A stretch of 64,000 nt of DNA from DATFVA01 sp963832355 (GTDB lineage Bacteria; Bacteroidota; Ignavibacteria; Ignavibacteriales; Ignavibacteriaceae): assembly GCA_963832355.1 (NCBI GenBank), contig CAWHTX010000003.1:372001-436000 (forward strand), written 5' to 3'. This document shows, in pieces, positions 16,692 to 25,946 of this stretch. The position numbers and the translations under genes are program-made. The notes below the pieces were generated by a model. The model ran no database searches. It had not been told where the DNA came from and saw nothing but the letters and a program-made list of their open reading frames with translations. How positions within the stretch are numbered: the stretch's first letter is position 1; every line of letters begins with the position of its first letter.

Positions 16692-18866
16692 ATGAAAAAG
16701 ATCACATCCGGGTTCGCAGGCAGAGCACTTATTCTTATTTCATTCTTCTTTCTGGCTTTTACCTCATTCACTCCTCATGAAGGGATGTACCCGCTTACGG
16801 AGATCAGGAACCTTGATTTAAAAGATGCAGGATTAAAAATACCTATTGATGAAGTATACAACCCGGCGGGCGTAAGTCTTGTTGATGCCCTGGTACACAT
16901 CGGAGGGTGTACAGGTTCATTTGTTTCCCCTGAGGGATTAATAATTACTAATCATCATTGTGCATTCGGATCTGTCCGGAAAGCCAGTACTACAGAAAAT
17001 AATTATCTTGAAAACGGGTTCCTTGCAGAGAGCAGGGAAAAGGAAATACCTGCGGAAGGAGTGACCTGTAAGATTACACAATCGTACCAGGATGTGAGTA
17101 AGGAAGTATTAAATGCAGCAAACGAAGTGGCAGACGTATCAGAACGTGAGAAAGCTATAAAGGATAAGATCAAAGAAATAGTGAAGAGAGAAGAGAAAAA
17201 AGATCCTTCTCTTGAAGCGCAGGTTTCTGAAATGTTCATAGGCGAAACCTACATACTTTTCAGGTATAAAGTTATAAAGGATGTAAGGCTGGTCTATATT
17301 CCGCAAAGAGCAATCGGGGAATTCGGAGGCGAATCAGACAACTGGGTATGGCCCCGACACACTGGTGATTTCTCATTCATGCGTGCTTATGTAGCACCTG
17401 ACGGCAGTGCCGCAGAGTATTCAAAAAATAATGTTCCCTATCATCCGAAGAAATTTATTCAGGTTAATCCTGACGGCGTGGAGGAAGGTGATTTTATTTT
17501 TCTCCTGGGATATCCTGCACGGACATATAAACACCAGCCTTCAGTTTTCCTTGAATACCAGTACGAATATCAGCTTCCATATATTCAGCAGTTATATTCA
17601 TGGCTTATAAACCTGTACGTTGAAAGAGGTAAGAATGATCCTGAATTCGAACTGAAGTTTGCCTCCAAAGTGAAGGGATTATCAAATACCGAAAAGAATT
17701 ACCGGGGCAAGATGATTGGCATTAAACGTCTGAACCTGCTGGAAAAAAAGAAGAATGAGGAAAAATATCTCCAGGAGTTCATTGAATCAAAACCTGAGCT
17801 GAAGGAAAAGTACGGAAAAGTATTAAGCCGGATTGATTACGTATACAAAGATATTTTTAGTGACGGGATTCTGCCGCTCTTCCTTTCGCAGCTTCAGCGG
17901 CAAATTGATATGTACAGCCTGGCTGATACATTTATAAAATATAAAGAAGCTCAGCTGCTTCCTGAATCGGAGCGGAAAGCCGCTTACAGGGATGAGAACT
18001 ACCTGGAGCTTGAAAACAGGGTCAATTCGGTCTACTCATCTTATTATCCTGAACTTGATAAGAAGATAATGAAGAAGATCCTTAATGACGGTATTCAGCA
18101 CAGCGAGATTTCAGCACTTCAGCCTTTAGCAGTATTCGCGAGGAGTATGAGTCCTGTAAACAGGATCAACAGCTTTGTGGATTATATATATGACAGTACC
18201 TTCCTCAGCAGCCGCGAAAAATATATTTCCCTGCTCAGGAATGACTCGGTAACGCTTGCAGATATCAGCGACCCTTACATAAACTTTGTTAAGCAGATGG
18301 AAGATATACAAGAAAACTATGATAAAAGAAAAGAGGAAAGGGATGGTAAACTGAATCTTCTGCTGGCGCAGCTTTTGGATGCCAAAAAACTCTGGCTCAA
18401 CAAGTCTTTTGTTCCCGATGCCAACAGGACACTCCGGTTAACATACGGTCATATCAAGGGGTATTCTCCTTCGGATGCTGTCTACTATGATCCTGTAACA
18501 ACGTTGAAAGGTGTAATTGAAAAAGGGAAGGAATCAGGTGAATACAAACTGCCCGAAAAAATCAAAGAGTTATACGAAAAGAAAGACTTCGGACAATTTG
18601 CTGACAAGAAGTTCAATGATGTCCCTGTTGATATATTATATAATACAGATACAAGCGGCGGCAACAGCGGCAGTCCCATTATGGATGCGTACGGAAAACT
18701 GGTAGGAGTAAACTTCGACAGGGCATTCGAAGCTACTATTAACGATTATGCCTGGAGTCCCGACTACAGTCGTTCAATCGGCGTAGATATCCGCTATATA
18801 TTGTGGGTGACAGATAAAATAGGCGGGGCAGACTTCCTGCTTAAAGAGATGGGGATTTCCCCATAG
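16692..18866 (+). CDS. S46 dipeptidyl-peptidase (DPP7/DPP11 family)
   Basis: Periplasmic serine exopeptidase that releases dipeptides from peptide N-termini, feeding amino-acid fermentation or uptake in Bacteroidota relatives. 724 residues with a signal peptide. Catalytic triad candidates: His in ITNHHCAFGS (~88-89), Asp in GGESDNWVWPRHTGDF (~216) and Ser in GGNSGSP (~660). The residue after NFD (GVNFDRAFEA) is Arg. That is the DPP11-like state associated with Asp/Glu at P1; DPP7 has Gly there. Substrate preference is therefore inferred as acidic. Transcribed alone, after the ccm terminator. Confidence 0.92.
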   Translation: MKKITSGFAGRALILISFFFLAFTSFTPHEGMYPLTEIRNLDLKDAGLKIPIDEVYNPAGVSLVDALVHIGGCTGSFVSPEGLIITNHHCAFGSVRKASTTENNYLENGFLAESREKEIPAEGVTCKITQSYQDVSKEVLNAANEVADVSEREKAIKDKIKEIVKREEKKDPSLEAQVSEMFIGETYILFRYKVIKDVRLVYIPQRAIGEFGGESDNWVWPRHTGDFSFMRAYVAPDGSAAEYSKNNVPYHPKKFIQVNPDGVEEGDFIFLLGYPARTYKHQPSVFLEYQYEYQLPYIQQLYSWLINLYVERGKNDPEFELKFASKVKGLSNTEKNYRGKMIGIKRLNLLEKKKNEEKYLQEFIESKPELKEKYGKVLSRIDYVYKDIFSDGILPLFLSQLQRQIDMYSLADTFIKYKEAQLLPESERKAAYRDENYLELENRVNSVYSSYYPELDKKIMKKILNDGIQHSEISALQPLAVFARSMSPVNRINSFVDYIYDSTFLSSREKYISLLRNDSVTLADISDPYINFVKQMEDIQENYDKRKEERDGKLNLLLAQLLDAKKLWLNKSFVPDANRTLRLTYGHIKGYSPSDAVYYDPVTTLKGVIEKGKESGEYKLPEKIKELYEKKDFGQFADKKFNDVPVDILYNTDTSGGNSGSPIMDAYGKLVGVNFDRAFEATINDYAWSPDYSRSIGVDIRYILWVTDKIGGADFLLKEMGISP

Positions 18867-19247
18867 GGTGGTTTACAGCCTGAATATTAAATAATGCAGA
18901 AAAATATTATCATTCTTATTAAATCTGCTTGTTTAATTCTATAAAATTTTTTAAGATTAAACAGGTTGTTTCGTTATTTTCCTGCCCTGATTGTCATACT
19001 GACTAAATAACCTTCTTGCAAATTATTCACTAATGTTGGGACGTTTAGATGAATAATAACTTAATATTTTCAGACCTATCAAAATATTCCGGTTGAACCT
19101 GATGTAATCTGATCTTTAATCCTTCCTGAAAGGTTGAGATTAAAGGATAATCAGGGATGCTGATTCTCAGAAAGGAGGTAATGACCAGGCTTATTAGTCC
19201 ATTTTTCTACAGGTGTTTTTTATAAACTTTAAATAATTGGAGGCCGC
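18867..19247. other. 381-bp intergenic region without a gene
   Basis: AT-rich spacer between the S46 peptidase and the kelch gene. No coding frame stands out. It contains the inverted-repeat structure listed at 19109-19154 and an AAAGGAGGT at about 19171 that is not followed by a long frame (ATG 19182 is short). Confidence 0.6.
19109..19154 (+). ncRNA. Possible structured leader of the kelch gene
   Basis: CTGAT-CTTTAATC (19109-19121) can pair with GATTAAAG (19138-19145) and ATCAG (19150-19154), giving 13 bp with a 4-base bulge. A CCTT/AAGG pair can extend the inner loop. It lies about 95 bp upstream of the kelch ATG. It matches no riboswitch class I know; it may be a leader structure or a terminator-like remnant. 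Confidence 0.3.
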
Positions 19248-20891
19248 ATGAAAAGATTTTTCACTCTTCTGATTATCGTGGTTTTTTACAGCACTTTTCT
19301 TTTCTCCCAGGATTTCCTGAATGTGTATTCGGATTATCAATCCGGGGATAAATTTCCATCTACCGAAGTGAAATGGGAACCGATCACAGATGCCGCAGGT
19401 GATTGGTGTCCTGCAGGAATGTTTCCCAACGTTCCCATTGCAACATATTTCCAGGCATCAGCCTGGTTGGGCGACACTCTTTATCTGCAGGCTCCTGATG
19501 CCGGCGCACCGACAGCTACAATTTATAAGTATACCTATGGAGGTACCTGGACAACAGGAGTTCCCTTACCAACCGCTCTCGTTGGTGGTACTCTGACAGC
19601 CTGCGACGGAAAACTGTATTACTTTGGCGGCGGTACAACGGGCATTACAACCGGTACTACCAGTGCTTATTCTTATGATCCCTCAACAGGTGCATGGACA
19701 ACCGTTGCTCCTCTGCCGGTTATAAACTCAGCTCACGGTGCGGTTTGCTGGGGTGACAGCGTAATATTTATAGTCGGGGGGCCCTATACAGGTTCAACAA
19801 CGAATCTGAATGTTTACTATTACAGAGTTGCCAGTAATACCTGGGGAACTATTGCCAACTCTCTCCCTACGGGTATGGGAAGAAGAACCTTCGCGTGCGG
19901 TTTGGCTGACGGCAATAAGATAATGGTGGGAGCAGGCTATAATACTGCATACCTGAAAAGCGTGCTGATGGGAACCATAGGCTCCGATGCATCCCAGATA
20001 ACCTGGGCAATGGCTCCTGATGTTCCGACCGGTTTTGCTGGTTTAAGCAGACCCGGAGGAACCGGTATTGCAAATTATTTCTTTGTTGTGGGCGGCGAAA
20101 GGGCTGGCGGCGGTTATCATGATACCGCTTATGTTTTTGATGCCACTCTTGGTTCCTGGGTCGATATAATACAACCAAAACCATTCCCAACCTCCAACAT
20201 ATTTAATGCCGTTACAGCGACAGCATGGGATGATTCAATCAGAATATTCGTTCCCGGAGGATACAATGGTACCGGTTTTGCAAATTTTGATGTTGTAGCC
20301 TGCGGAGATCTCCTGGTTATTCCTGTTGAACTTAACAGCTTTACGGCTGCATTCGAAGGAGGTAATGTTGTCCTTAACTGGTCCACTGCTTCTGAAACAA
20401 ACAACCGGGGATTTGAGGTTCAGAGAAATTCCGGCAACGGGTTTGTGAAAATAGGGTTTGTACCCGGAAGCGGTACAACAACCCGCGAAAGGAGCTATTC
20501 TTTTGCGGATAAAACAGTATTGGATGGAAAATATTCATACAGGTTAAATCAAATCGACTTTGACGGCACATCTGCATATTCAGATGTTGTTGAAGTCAAT
20601 GTTGTGGCCCCGAGAGTATTCTCCCTCGATCAGAACTACCCGAATCCATTTAACCCGTCTACACAGATTAATTTCAGTCTCGCAGCAGATTCAAAAGTTA
20701 CATTGAAGGTGTTCAATATACTGGGACAGGAAATATCAACACTTGTAAATGGAAATTTGACTGCGGGTCCTCACTTAATAAACTTCAATGCTGAAAGTCT
20801 TTCAAGCGGAGTTTATATCTATAAAATTGAAGCCAGCGGAATAAATGGCAGCAGTTTTACCTCAGTTAAAAAGATGGTTCTGACAAGATAG
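19248..20891 (+). CDS. Kelch-repeat protein with T9SS sorting domain
   Basis: 547 residues exported by type IX secretion. Signal peptide ends FLFSQ. Residues ~60-350 contain kelch-type blades (LPTALVGGTLTACDGKLYYFGG; YSYDPSTGAWTTVAPLP; NKIMVGAGYN; YFFVVGGERAGG), a beta-propeller. A middle Ig-like region (VELNSFTAAFEGGNVVLNWST) precedes the type A sorting domain beginning at NYPNPFNPSTQINF and ending SVKKMVLTR. GGAGG lies before ATG 19248. Partner or ligand unknown. A terminator follows. Confidence 0.88.
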   Translation: MKRFFTLLIIVVFYSTFLFSQDFLNVYSDYQSGDKFPSTEVKWEPITDAAGDWCPAGMFPNVPIATYFQASAWLGDTLYLQAPDAGAPTATIYKYTYGGTWTTGVPLPTALVGGTLTACDGKLYYFGGGTTGITTGTTSAYSYDPSTGAWTTVAPLPVINSAHGAVCWGDSVIFIVGGPYTGSTTNLNVYYYRVASNTWGTIANSLPTGMGRRTFACGLADGNKIMVGAGYNTAYLKSVLMGTIGSDASQITWAMAPDVPTGFAGLSRPGGTGIANYFFVVGGERAGGGYHDTAYVFDATLGSWVDIIQPKPFPTSNIFNAVTATAWDDSIRIFVPGGYNGTGFANFDVVACGDLLVIPVELNSFTAAFEGGNVVLNWSTASETNNRGFEVQRNSGNGFVKIGFVPGSGTTTRERSYSFADKTVLDGKYSYRLNQIDFDGTSAYSDVVEVNVVAPRVFSLDQNYPNPFNPSTQINFSLAADSKVTLKVFNILGQEISTLVNGNLTAGPHLINFNAESLSSGVYIYKIEASGINGSSFTSVKKMVLTR

Positions 20892-20918
20892 TTCCGGTCA
20901 CTTTAGTCAGGAATTATT

Positions 20919-20947
20919 AAGCCCGGCAGAATATGCCGGGCTTTTTA
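20919..20947 (+). terminator. Rho-independent terminator
   Basis: AAGCCCGGCA pairs with TGCCGGGCTT around a 6-base loop and runs into a T-rich stretch, 30 bp after the kelch gene. Confidence 0.85.
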
Positions 20948-21077
20948 TTATCATACTGCATATAAACAAACCATACCTTATACTGTCTCCTGGTGAATTA
21001 AAATTTAAGTTGCAATCAATACGTATATTAAGTTATTTTGCGTACCTCTAATTGTATTTTGTGGTATTAAATAAGTA

Positions 21078-23333
21078 GTGATAAAATTGCCGGGTCAGTT
21101 CTTTCAGTATTCTCCAGCCAGATTAATCTTCCTGATTTTTCTTATAAATAGTATATTTCTTTATGGGCAGGGTACAGGTAATTTCAGAGGGACAATAACC
21201 GATTCTACTACCGGGGAAGCACTTGCCTATGCCAATGTTTTTGTTAAAGAAGCAGGAGTTGGAACCGCGACCGATAAGAGAGGTAATTTTTTAATAATCG
21301 GACTTCCTGCAGATCATACTTACAATGTAGTCTTTTCATTTATAGGATATAATAAAAAAGAATTAAATGTTACGATTAATCCTAACAAGATCACTCACTT
21401 AAATGTGCAACTTGTGCCTGTAAATATCGAACTGCAGACAATAGAAAAAATCGGGGAAAAAATTATACAAAAGAATGCCACAAACATAGGGAAGCAGACT
21501 ATTAGTATAAGGCAACTGGAAGTAATGCCTAAAGGAGTTGAAACTGACGTACTCAGATCATTACAGTACTTATCGGGTGTTCGTACTACAGGTGATGTTT
21601 CTGCAAGGTATTACGTTAGAGGCGGTACAGGAGATGAAAACCTGGTGCTGCTGAACGGAGTTCCGGTCTATAATCCGTTTCACGCTCTCGGTTTATTCAG
21701 CGTGATTGATCCTGATATGATAAACAGCGTTGAATTCTATAAAGGCGGTTTCACAGCAGAATACGGTGGAAGACTATCTTCAGTACTCGATATTACGACA
21801 AAAAACGGCAACCAGAAAAGCTATGATATGGCTGCAGAAGCAAGCTTTCTTACCGGCAAGATGATGGTTGAAGGACCAATACCGCATGGTTCGTTTATTT
21901 TTACAGGCAGGAAAAGTCTGTCAACCGGCATTCTGAAGAAATTTCTAAATGATCAGAATGTTCCGATTAATTTTTACGATGCATCATTCAAGCTGAACTT
22001 CTCAAATCCGGAATTTCTTAATAACGGACGGTTCCTCCTGTTTGGATTTTTAAGCGGTGATATAATTGATTATGATAATCCCGGCAGGGAAGATTTTAAC
22101 TGGAATAACAATCTCCTTGGATTCGAATGGCTGCAGGTTTATGATGTGCCGCTGTATTCAAGACTTGGTCTTTCTTTCAGCGGTTTTAACGGTAAGGTAA
22201 ACCCGAATGAAAGTAATATCAAACCTAAAGAAAATAAGGTAACCGATGTCAATTTCAGTTTTGACCTTACAAATGTGTTCGAGACGAAAGATGAGCTTGG
22301 CGCAGGTTTTAATTTTAAGGCACTGTCAACCAAACTTTACCTGAAAAACAAACAGGGAATCGCAACCGATTTAAATGAGTTCGGAGGCAGCTTTACGATA
22401 TACGGGAAGTATAAGTTCTTGAGATTTGAAAATTTCGGACTGGATGCGGGATTAAGATATGAACTTACCGGGGTTTCCAAAAATGGCGGCGGTATTGCCG
22501 AACCCAGAATAAGTGCGACGTATCGACCTCTGCCGTTCTTTGCTTTGAAAGGAGCCTGGGGTATTTATTCTCAGCAAGTTTCAACTATTGCGGACGAGAA
22601 TGAGGTAATAAATCTTTTTGAACCCTGGTTAATTACTCCTGAATATCTTACACCTTCCACGGCACTTCATTATATAATCGGAACGGAAGTCAACCTGACA
22701 GGGGAGTCAACTATAGATATTGAAGGCTATTATAAAATTGTTCATAACCTGCCGCTGATAAACCAGGAGAAAGTTCTGGCATCGGAACCTGATCTTATTT
22801 CAGGGAGAGGCGAATCTTACGGCTGGGAATTTTCTTATAAATACATTACTCCTGCCGTGAGTATAATTACTTCGTATACCCTCAGCTGGGCATACCGCAG
22901 TGTTGGTGATTATTTATATTACCCGAGGTACGATTCAAGAAATGGTGTAAACCTCAGCGTTGCTTATGATTTTGGAAAAGGATGGCAGGCCAGTGCAGTA
23001 TGGAGTTTCAACTCGGGTCTTCCCTTTACCCCGCTGGCTGGTTATTACGATAAATATTTTCCAACTGAACCGGGAACCGGCTGGTATTCGGATGATTTTT
23101 TCAGACCCTACCTGATACTGGGAGACAGAAATATTGAAAGGCTGCCTTCCTATCACAGACTTGACCTGAGCGTATCAAAATCCATGCAGATTGGGTTCCT
23201 GAATCTCGCAGTTGATCTGAGTGTTTTAAATGTTTATAACCGGGCGAATATTTTTTATTTCAAGAGAGAAACAGGGGAAAGAGTTAATATGCTTCCGGTT
23301 ATGCCGACGGCAACTATAAAAATCAAAATATGA
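21078..23333 (+). CDS. TonB-dependent outer membrane receptor
   Basis: 751 residues. Signal peptide to ~30 (FLYGQ), then a carboxypeptidase-regulatory-like domain (FRGTITDSTTGEALAYANVFV; residues ~33-115), a plug domain (~140-235, with YYVRGGTGDENLVLLNGVPVYNP), and a beta-barrel ending IKIKI. Start is GTG at 21078 with no clear SD. The stop overlaps the next ATG by 4 bp. Pairing with a DUF4249 lipoprotein is usual in Bacteroidota and suggests uptake of an organic ligand; the substrate is unknown. Confidence 0.9.
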   Translation: MIKLPGQFFQYSPARLIFLIFLINSIFLYGQGTGNFRGTITDSTTGEALAYANVFVKEAGVGTATDKRGNFLIIGLPADHTYNVVFSFIGYNKKELNVTINPNKITHLNVQLVPVNIELQTIEKIGEKIIQKNATNIGKQTISIRQLEVMPKGVETDVLRSLQYLSGVRTTGDVSARYYVRGGTGDENLVLLNGVPVYNPFHALGLFSVIDPDMINSVEFYKGGFTAEYGGRLSSVLDITTKNGNQKSYDMAAEASFLTGKMMVEGPIPHGSFIFTGRKSLSTGILKKFLNDQNVPINFYDASFKLNFSNPEFLNNGRFLLFGFLSGDIIDYDNPGREDFNWNNNLLGFEWLQVYDVPLYSRLGLSFSGFNGKVNPNESNIKPKENKVTDVNFSFDLTNVFETKDELGAGFNFKALSTKLYLKNKQGIATDLNEFGGSFTIYGKYKFLRFENFGLDAGLRYELTGVSKNGGGIAEPRISATYRPLPFFALKGAWGIYSQQVSTIADENEVINLFEPWLITPEYLTPSTALHYIIGTEVNLTGESTIDIEGYYKIVHNLPLINQEKVLASEPDLISGRGESYGWEFSYKYITPAVSIITSYTLSWAYRSVGDYLYYPRYDSRNGVNLSVAYDFGKGWQASAVWSFNSGLPFTPLAGYYDKYFPTEPGTGWYSDDFFRPYLILGDRNIERLPSYHRLDLSVSKSMQIGFLNLAVDLSVLNVYNRANIFYFKRETGERVNMLPVMPTATIKIKI

Positions 23334-24292
23334 AGAAATTTTATTTAATATCGTTCTTCCTGCTATCGCTCATGACTTTTCCGTCGTGCGATCAGAGTCT
23401 TAATCCCAAAGGCGATTATTACGAAAGATATGCTCTTAATTGCATTTTATCCGGAGATACAACCTACCAGGTTGCAGTGATCTCTCATAGTTATGATGTT
23501 GCCGGATATGATCCATACGTCAATACAACAGATCCTGCGGTTACCGGGGCCGACTTAAGGCTGTGGTACAAAGATTCGGTTTTTGTATTCCGCGACAGTA
23601 TTGTAAACAGGCTGGGAGACACCAGGTATAATGATTCGCTCAGAATTTATTACCTTAAAAATGTTCATATCGATTTTAATAAACCGATAGAGATCGAAGC
23701 ACTACTTCCGAACGGCAGAAGACTCAGTTCTTCCACTACCAGCGCTAAAGACGTTATCTTTGACGACAGGAACAGCTCAAAAGTTATTCCTCCCGTGAAT
23801 ACTCCTTTAATAAATGTTTATTGGAATCTGAATCAAACAAACGGCTTCTATTTTCCTGTTTTTAAGGTCACTTACTATAAAAAGGTAAACGGACAGCAGG
23901 AAAAACATTCAATAGTAATGCCTTTGAGATACACACAGGATAACGGCGTAAGCGTTCCTGTATATCCGGGAGTATCCAGGCAGTCGAGCATTGTGTACGA
24001 CCCTGATGCCATCAGACAGGTGCTTGAGTCGCTCTCAGAGGGGGATCCGGATAAGAGTAATTATTCCATAGCGATTGATAATCTGATAAAGATCTACTCA
24101 CTTGACGGAAATCTTGAACGATACTATTCTTCAACTACCCAGGATAATAATTTTACCGTAAGATTGGATGAAAACGATTATTCCAATATAACCGGGGGCT
24201 TCGGTGTTTTTGGTTCATATGTAATAAAAGATTATAACATAAGATTCACACCTGAGTTCATAACGGAACTGGGGTATAACCCTGTTTATTAG
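23330..24292 (+). CDS. DUF4249-type lipoprotein
   Basis: 320 residues with a lipoprotein signal (FPSC, Cys ~20). The body shows the DUF4249 layout: YALNCILSGDTTYQVAVISHSYDV, VTGADLRLWYKDSV, and a C-terminal part ending near GGFGVFGSYVIKDYNIRFT. Such lipoproteins sit directly after TonB receptors and are thought to act with them at the cell surface. ATGA overlap with the receptor gene supports coupling. Confidence 0.82.
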   Translation: MKKFYLISFFLLSLMTFPSCDQSLNPKGDYYERYALNCILSGDTTYQVAVISHSYDVAGYDPYVNTTDPAVTGADLRLWYKDSVFVFRDSIVNRLGDTRYNDSLRIYYLKNVHIDFNKPIEIEALLPNGRRLSSSTTSAKDVIFDDRNSSKVIPPVNTPLINVYWNLNQTNGFYFPVFKVTYYKKVNGQQEKHSIVMPLRYTQDNGVSVPVYPGVSRQSSIVYDPDAIRQVLESLSEGDPDKSNYSIAIDNLIKIYSLDGNLERYYSSTTQDNNFTVRLDENDYSNITGGFGVFGSYVIKDYNIRFTPEFITELGYNPVY

Positions 24293-24314
24293 AAAGGCAA
24301 AGAATTTATCTGAT

Positions 24315-25793
24315 ATGAAAGATAAGTTTCAATTTATATCACTTAATATATTTTCAGCAGCTCTCCTTTTACTTTTATTGAGCACAACGGCATTCGTCTG
24401 TGATAAAGATGTTACTGTAACTCCGCCTCCCGGCCCGGTGTCTACCGGTAAAATAAAGATCGGATCAAACCCCGAAGGTTCAACCATTTATCTAAATGGA
24501 AGAAACACCGGCAGAATAACTCCTGATAGTCTGACTTATCTTGATGACGGTACTTACCAGCTAACGCTTAAAAAGCGGTACTTCAGAGATACTTCGATAG
24601 TAGTAAACGTCACTGAAAAAATGCCAGTTGATACCAGCATTGATTATCTCTCAAATCCGTTAATGTACGGTGATCTCTACATAACATCTACTCCTGACAG
24701 TTCGGAAATATCTATAAACGATAGTTCGCTTGGTATAATAACTCCCGCTAATGTCTATGACCTGATTCCCGGAATCTATAAAATATCTCTTAAAAAATTC
24801 GGATTTCGGGATGCTGTGATAAGCAATGCTGTTGTTGAAAGCAACCGCGTGAAGACAGTATATGCTTCTTTAGAGGATACCACAGTATGGGTAAGTTTTA
24901 AGACTTCTAATAGTAATATTCCAACGAATGTATTGTCATGTATTGCTGTAGACCTGAATGGGGTTAAGTGGCTCGGAACAAATGAATATGGATTACTCCG
25001 ATTCGATGGAAGCAGTTTCGAAAAATTTGATAAGAACAATTCACCTCTACCTGACAACAAAATTCTTTGTCTGACAGTTGATCCCTCGAACAGACTCTGG
25101 ATAGGTACTAATGACGGTCTGGCCTCATTAACTAACGGAAGCTGGAATGTTTACACCAAAGATAATTCCGGCCTGCCTATTAACAGCATTAAATCATTAG
25201 CAGCCGAAAACAGCAGTACAATGTGGATCGGGACTTCACTTGGTCTCGTAAAGTACGACGGCAGCTGGGAAGTATATACAATCAGTCCAAATATTATTAA
25301 CTGGATAAACACGATATCGATTGATCAGTCAGGTAATAAATGGCTTGGGATAAGCGACACAAGTATGGGCATAGTTTCATTCGATGGAACAAACTTTACA
25401 AATTATCCCAGGGAAGAATACGGATATCAGACCAAAAACGTTGTATGCTCGGCGGCCTCACCTTCCGGTCAGGTTTGGTTTGGGTGCAATCCTTTTAACG
25501 GTGCAGCGGGAGGATTGACATACTTTAATGGTACTGATTTTACGAATATAAGCCTGACGTCCTTCACATTGATAAATAGTATTAATATCGGCAGTACCGA
25601 TATTAAGTGGGTATCGACAGCAAACGGTCTTTATAAAATAACCGGTACCTCACAAACAACCGGTTACAATACTGATAATTCACCAATCCCCTCAAATGAT
25701 GTAAAAGGGGCGATTGAAGATAATTCGGGAATTATCTGGATTGCCACAGGTACAGCAGGCCTGGTAAAATTTAAATCGGGCAGCGGCATCTGA
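24315..25793 (+). CDS. PEGA-domain protein with regulator-type beta-propeller
   Basis: 492 residues. Signal peptide near TTAFVC (a loose lipobox). Two PEGA domains: residues ~45-108 (GKIKIGSNPEGSTIYLNGRNTG) and ~117-185 (GDLYITSTPDSSEISINDSSLG). Then propeller repeats of the two-component-regulator type (LSCIAVDLNGVKWLGTNEYGL; ILCLTVDPSNRLWIGTNDGL; NGVWVGT-like units) to the end. No membrane segment or signalling domain follows, so it is a stand-alone surface sensor or binding protein. It follows the DUF4249 gene by 22 bp and likely shares its transcript. Confidence 0.82.
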   Translation: MKDKFQFISLNIFSAALLLLLLSTTAFVCDKDVTVTPPPGPVSTGKIKIGSNPEGSTIYLNGRNTGRITPDSLTYLDDGTYQLTLKKRYFRDTSIVVNVTEKMPVDTSIDYLSNPLMYGDLYITSTPDSSEISINDSSLGIITPANVYDLIPGIYKISLKKFGFRDAVISNAVVESNRVKTVYASLEDTTVWVSFKTSNSNIPTNVLSCIAVDLNGVKWLGTNEYGLLRFDGSSFEKFDKNNSPLPDNKILCLTVDPSNRLWIGTNDGLASLTNGSWNVYTKDNSGLPINSIKSLAAENSSTMWIGTSLGLVKYDGSWEVYTISPNIINWINTISIDQSGNKWLGISDTSMGIVSFDGTNFTNYPREEYGYQTKNVVCSAASPSGQVWFGCNPFNGAAGGLTYFNGTDFTNISLTSFTLINSINIGSTDIKWVSTANGLYKITGTSQTTGYNTDNSPIPSNDVKGAIEDNSGIIWIATGTAGLVKFKSGSGI

Positions 25794-25946
25794 TTTCTTA
25801 TTGTTGAGTATTGTATTTAATTATATTACTTTACAATAAATAATAAGATGCCCCAGGGTGGTAAAAAGGCAAAGTGCGTATCAGGGATCTTCAGAGTTAC
25901 GGGGAGTTCTGTTAAACAATATGTTTAGCACAATGGGATAGAAGCT

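Noticed and set aside
19171..19190. Leader peptide after AAAGGAGGT
   Set aside because: The following ATG opens only a short frame and no features support it.
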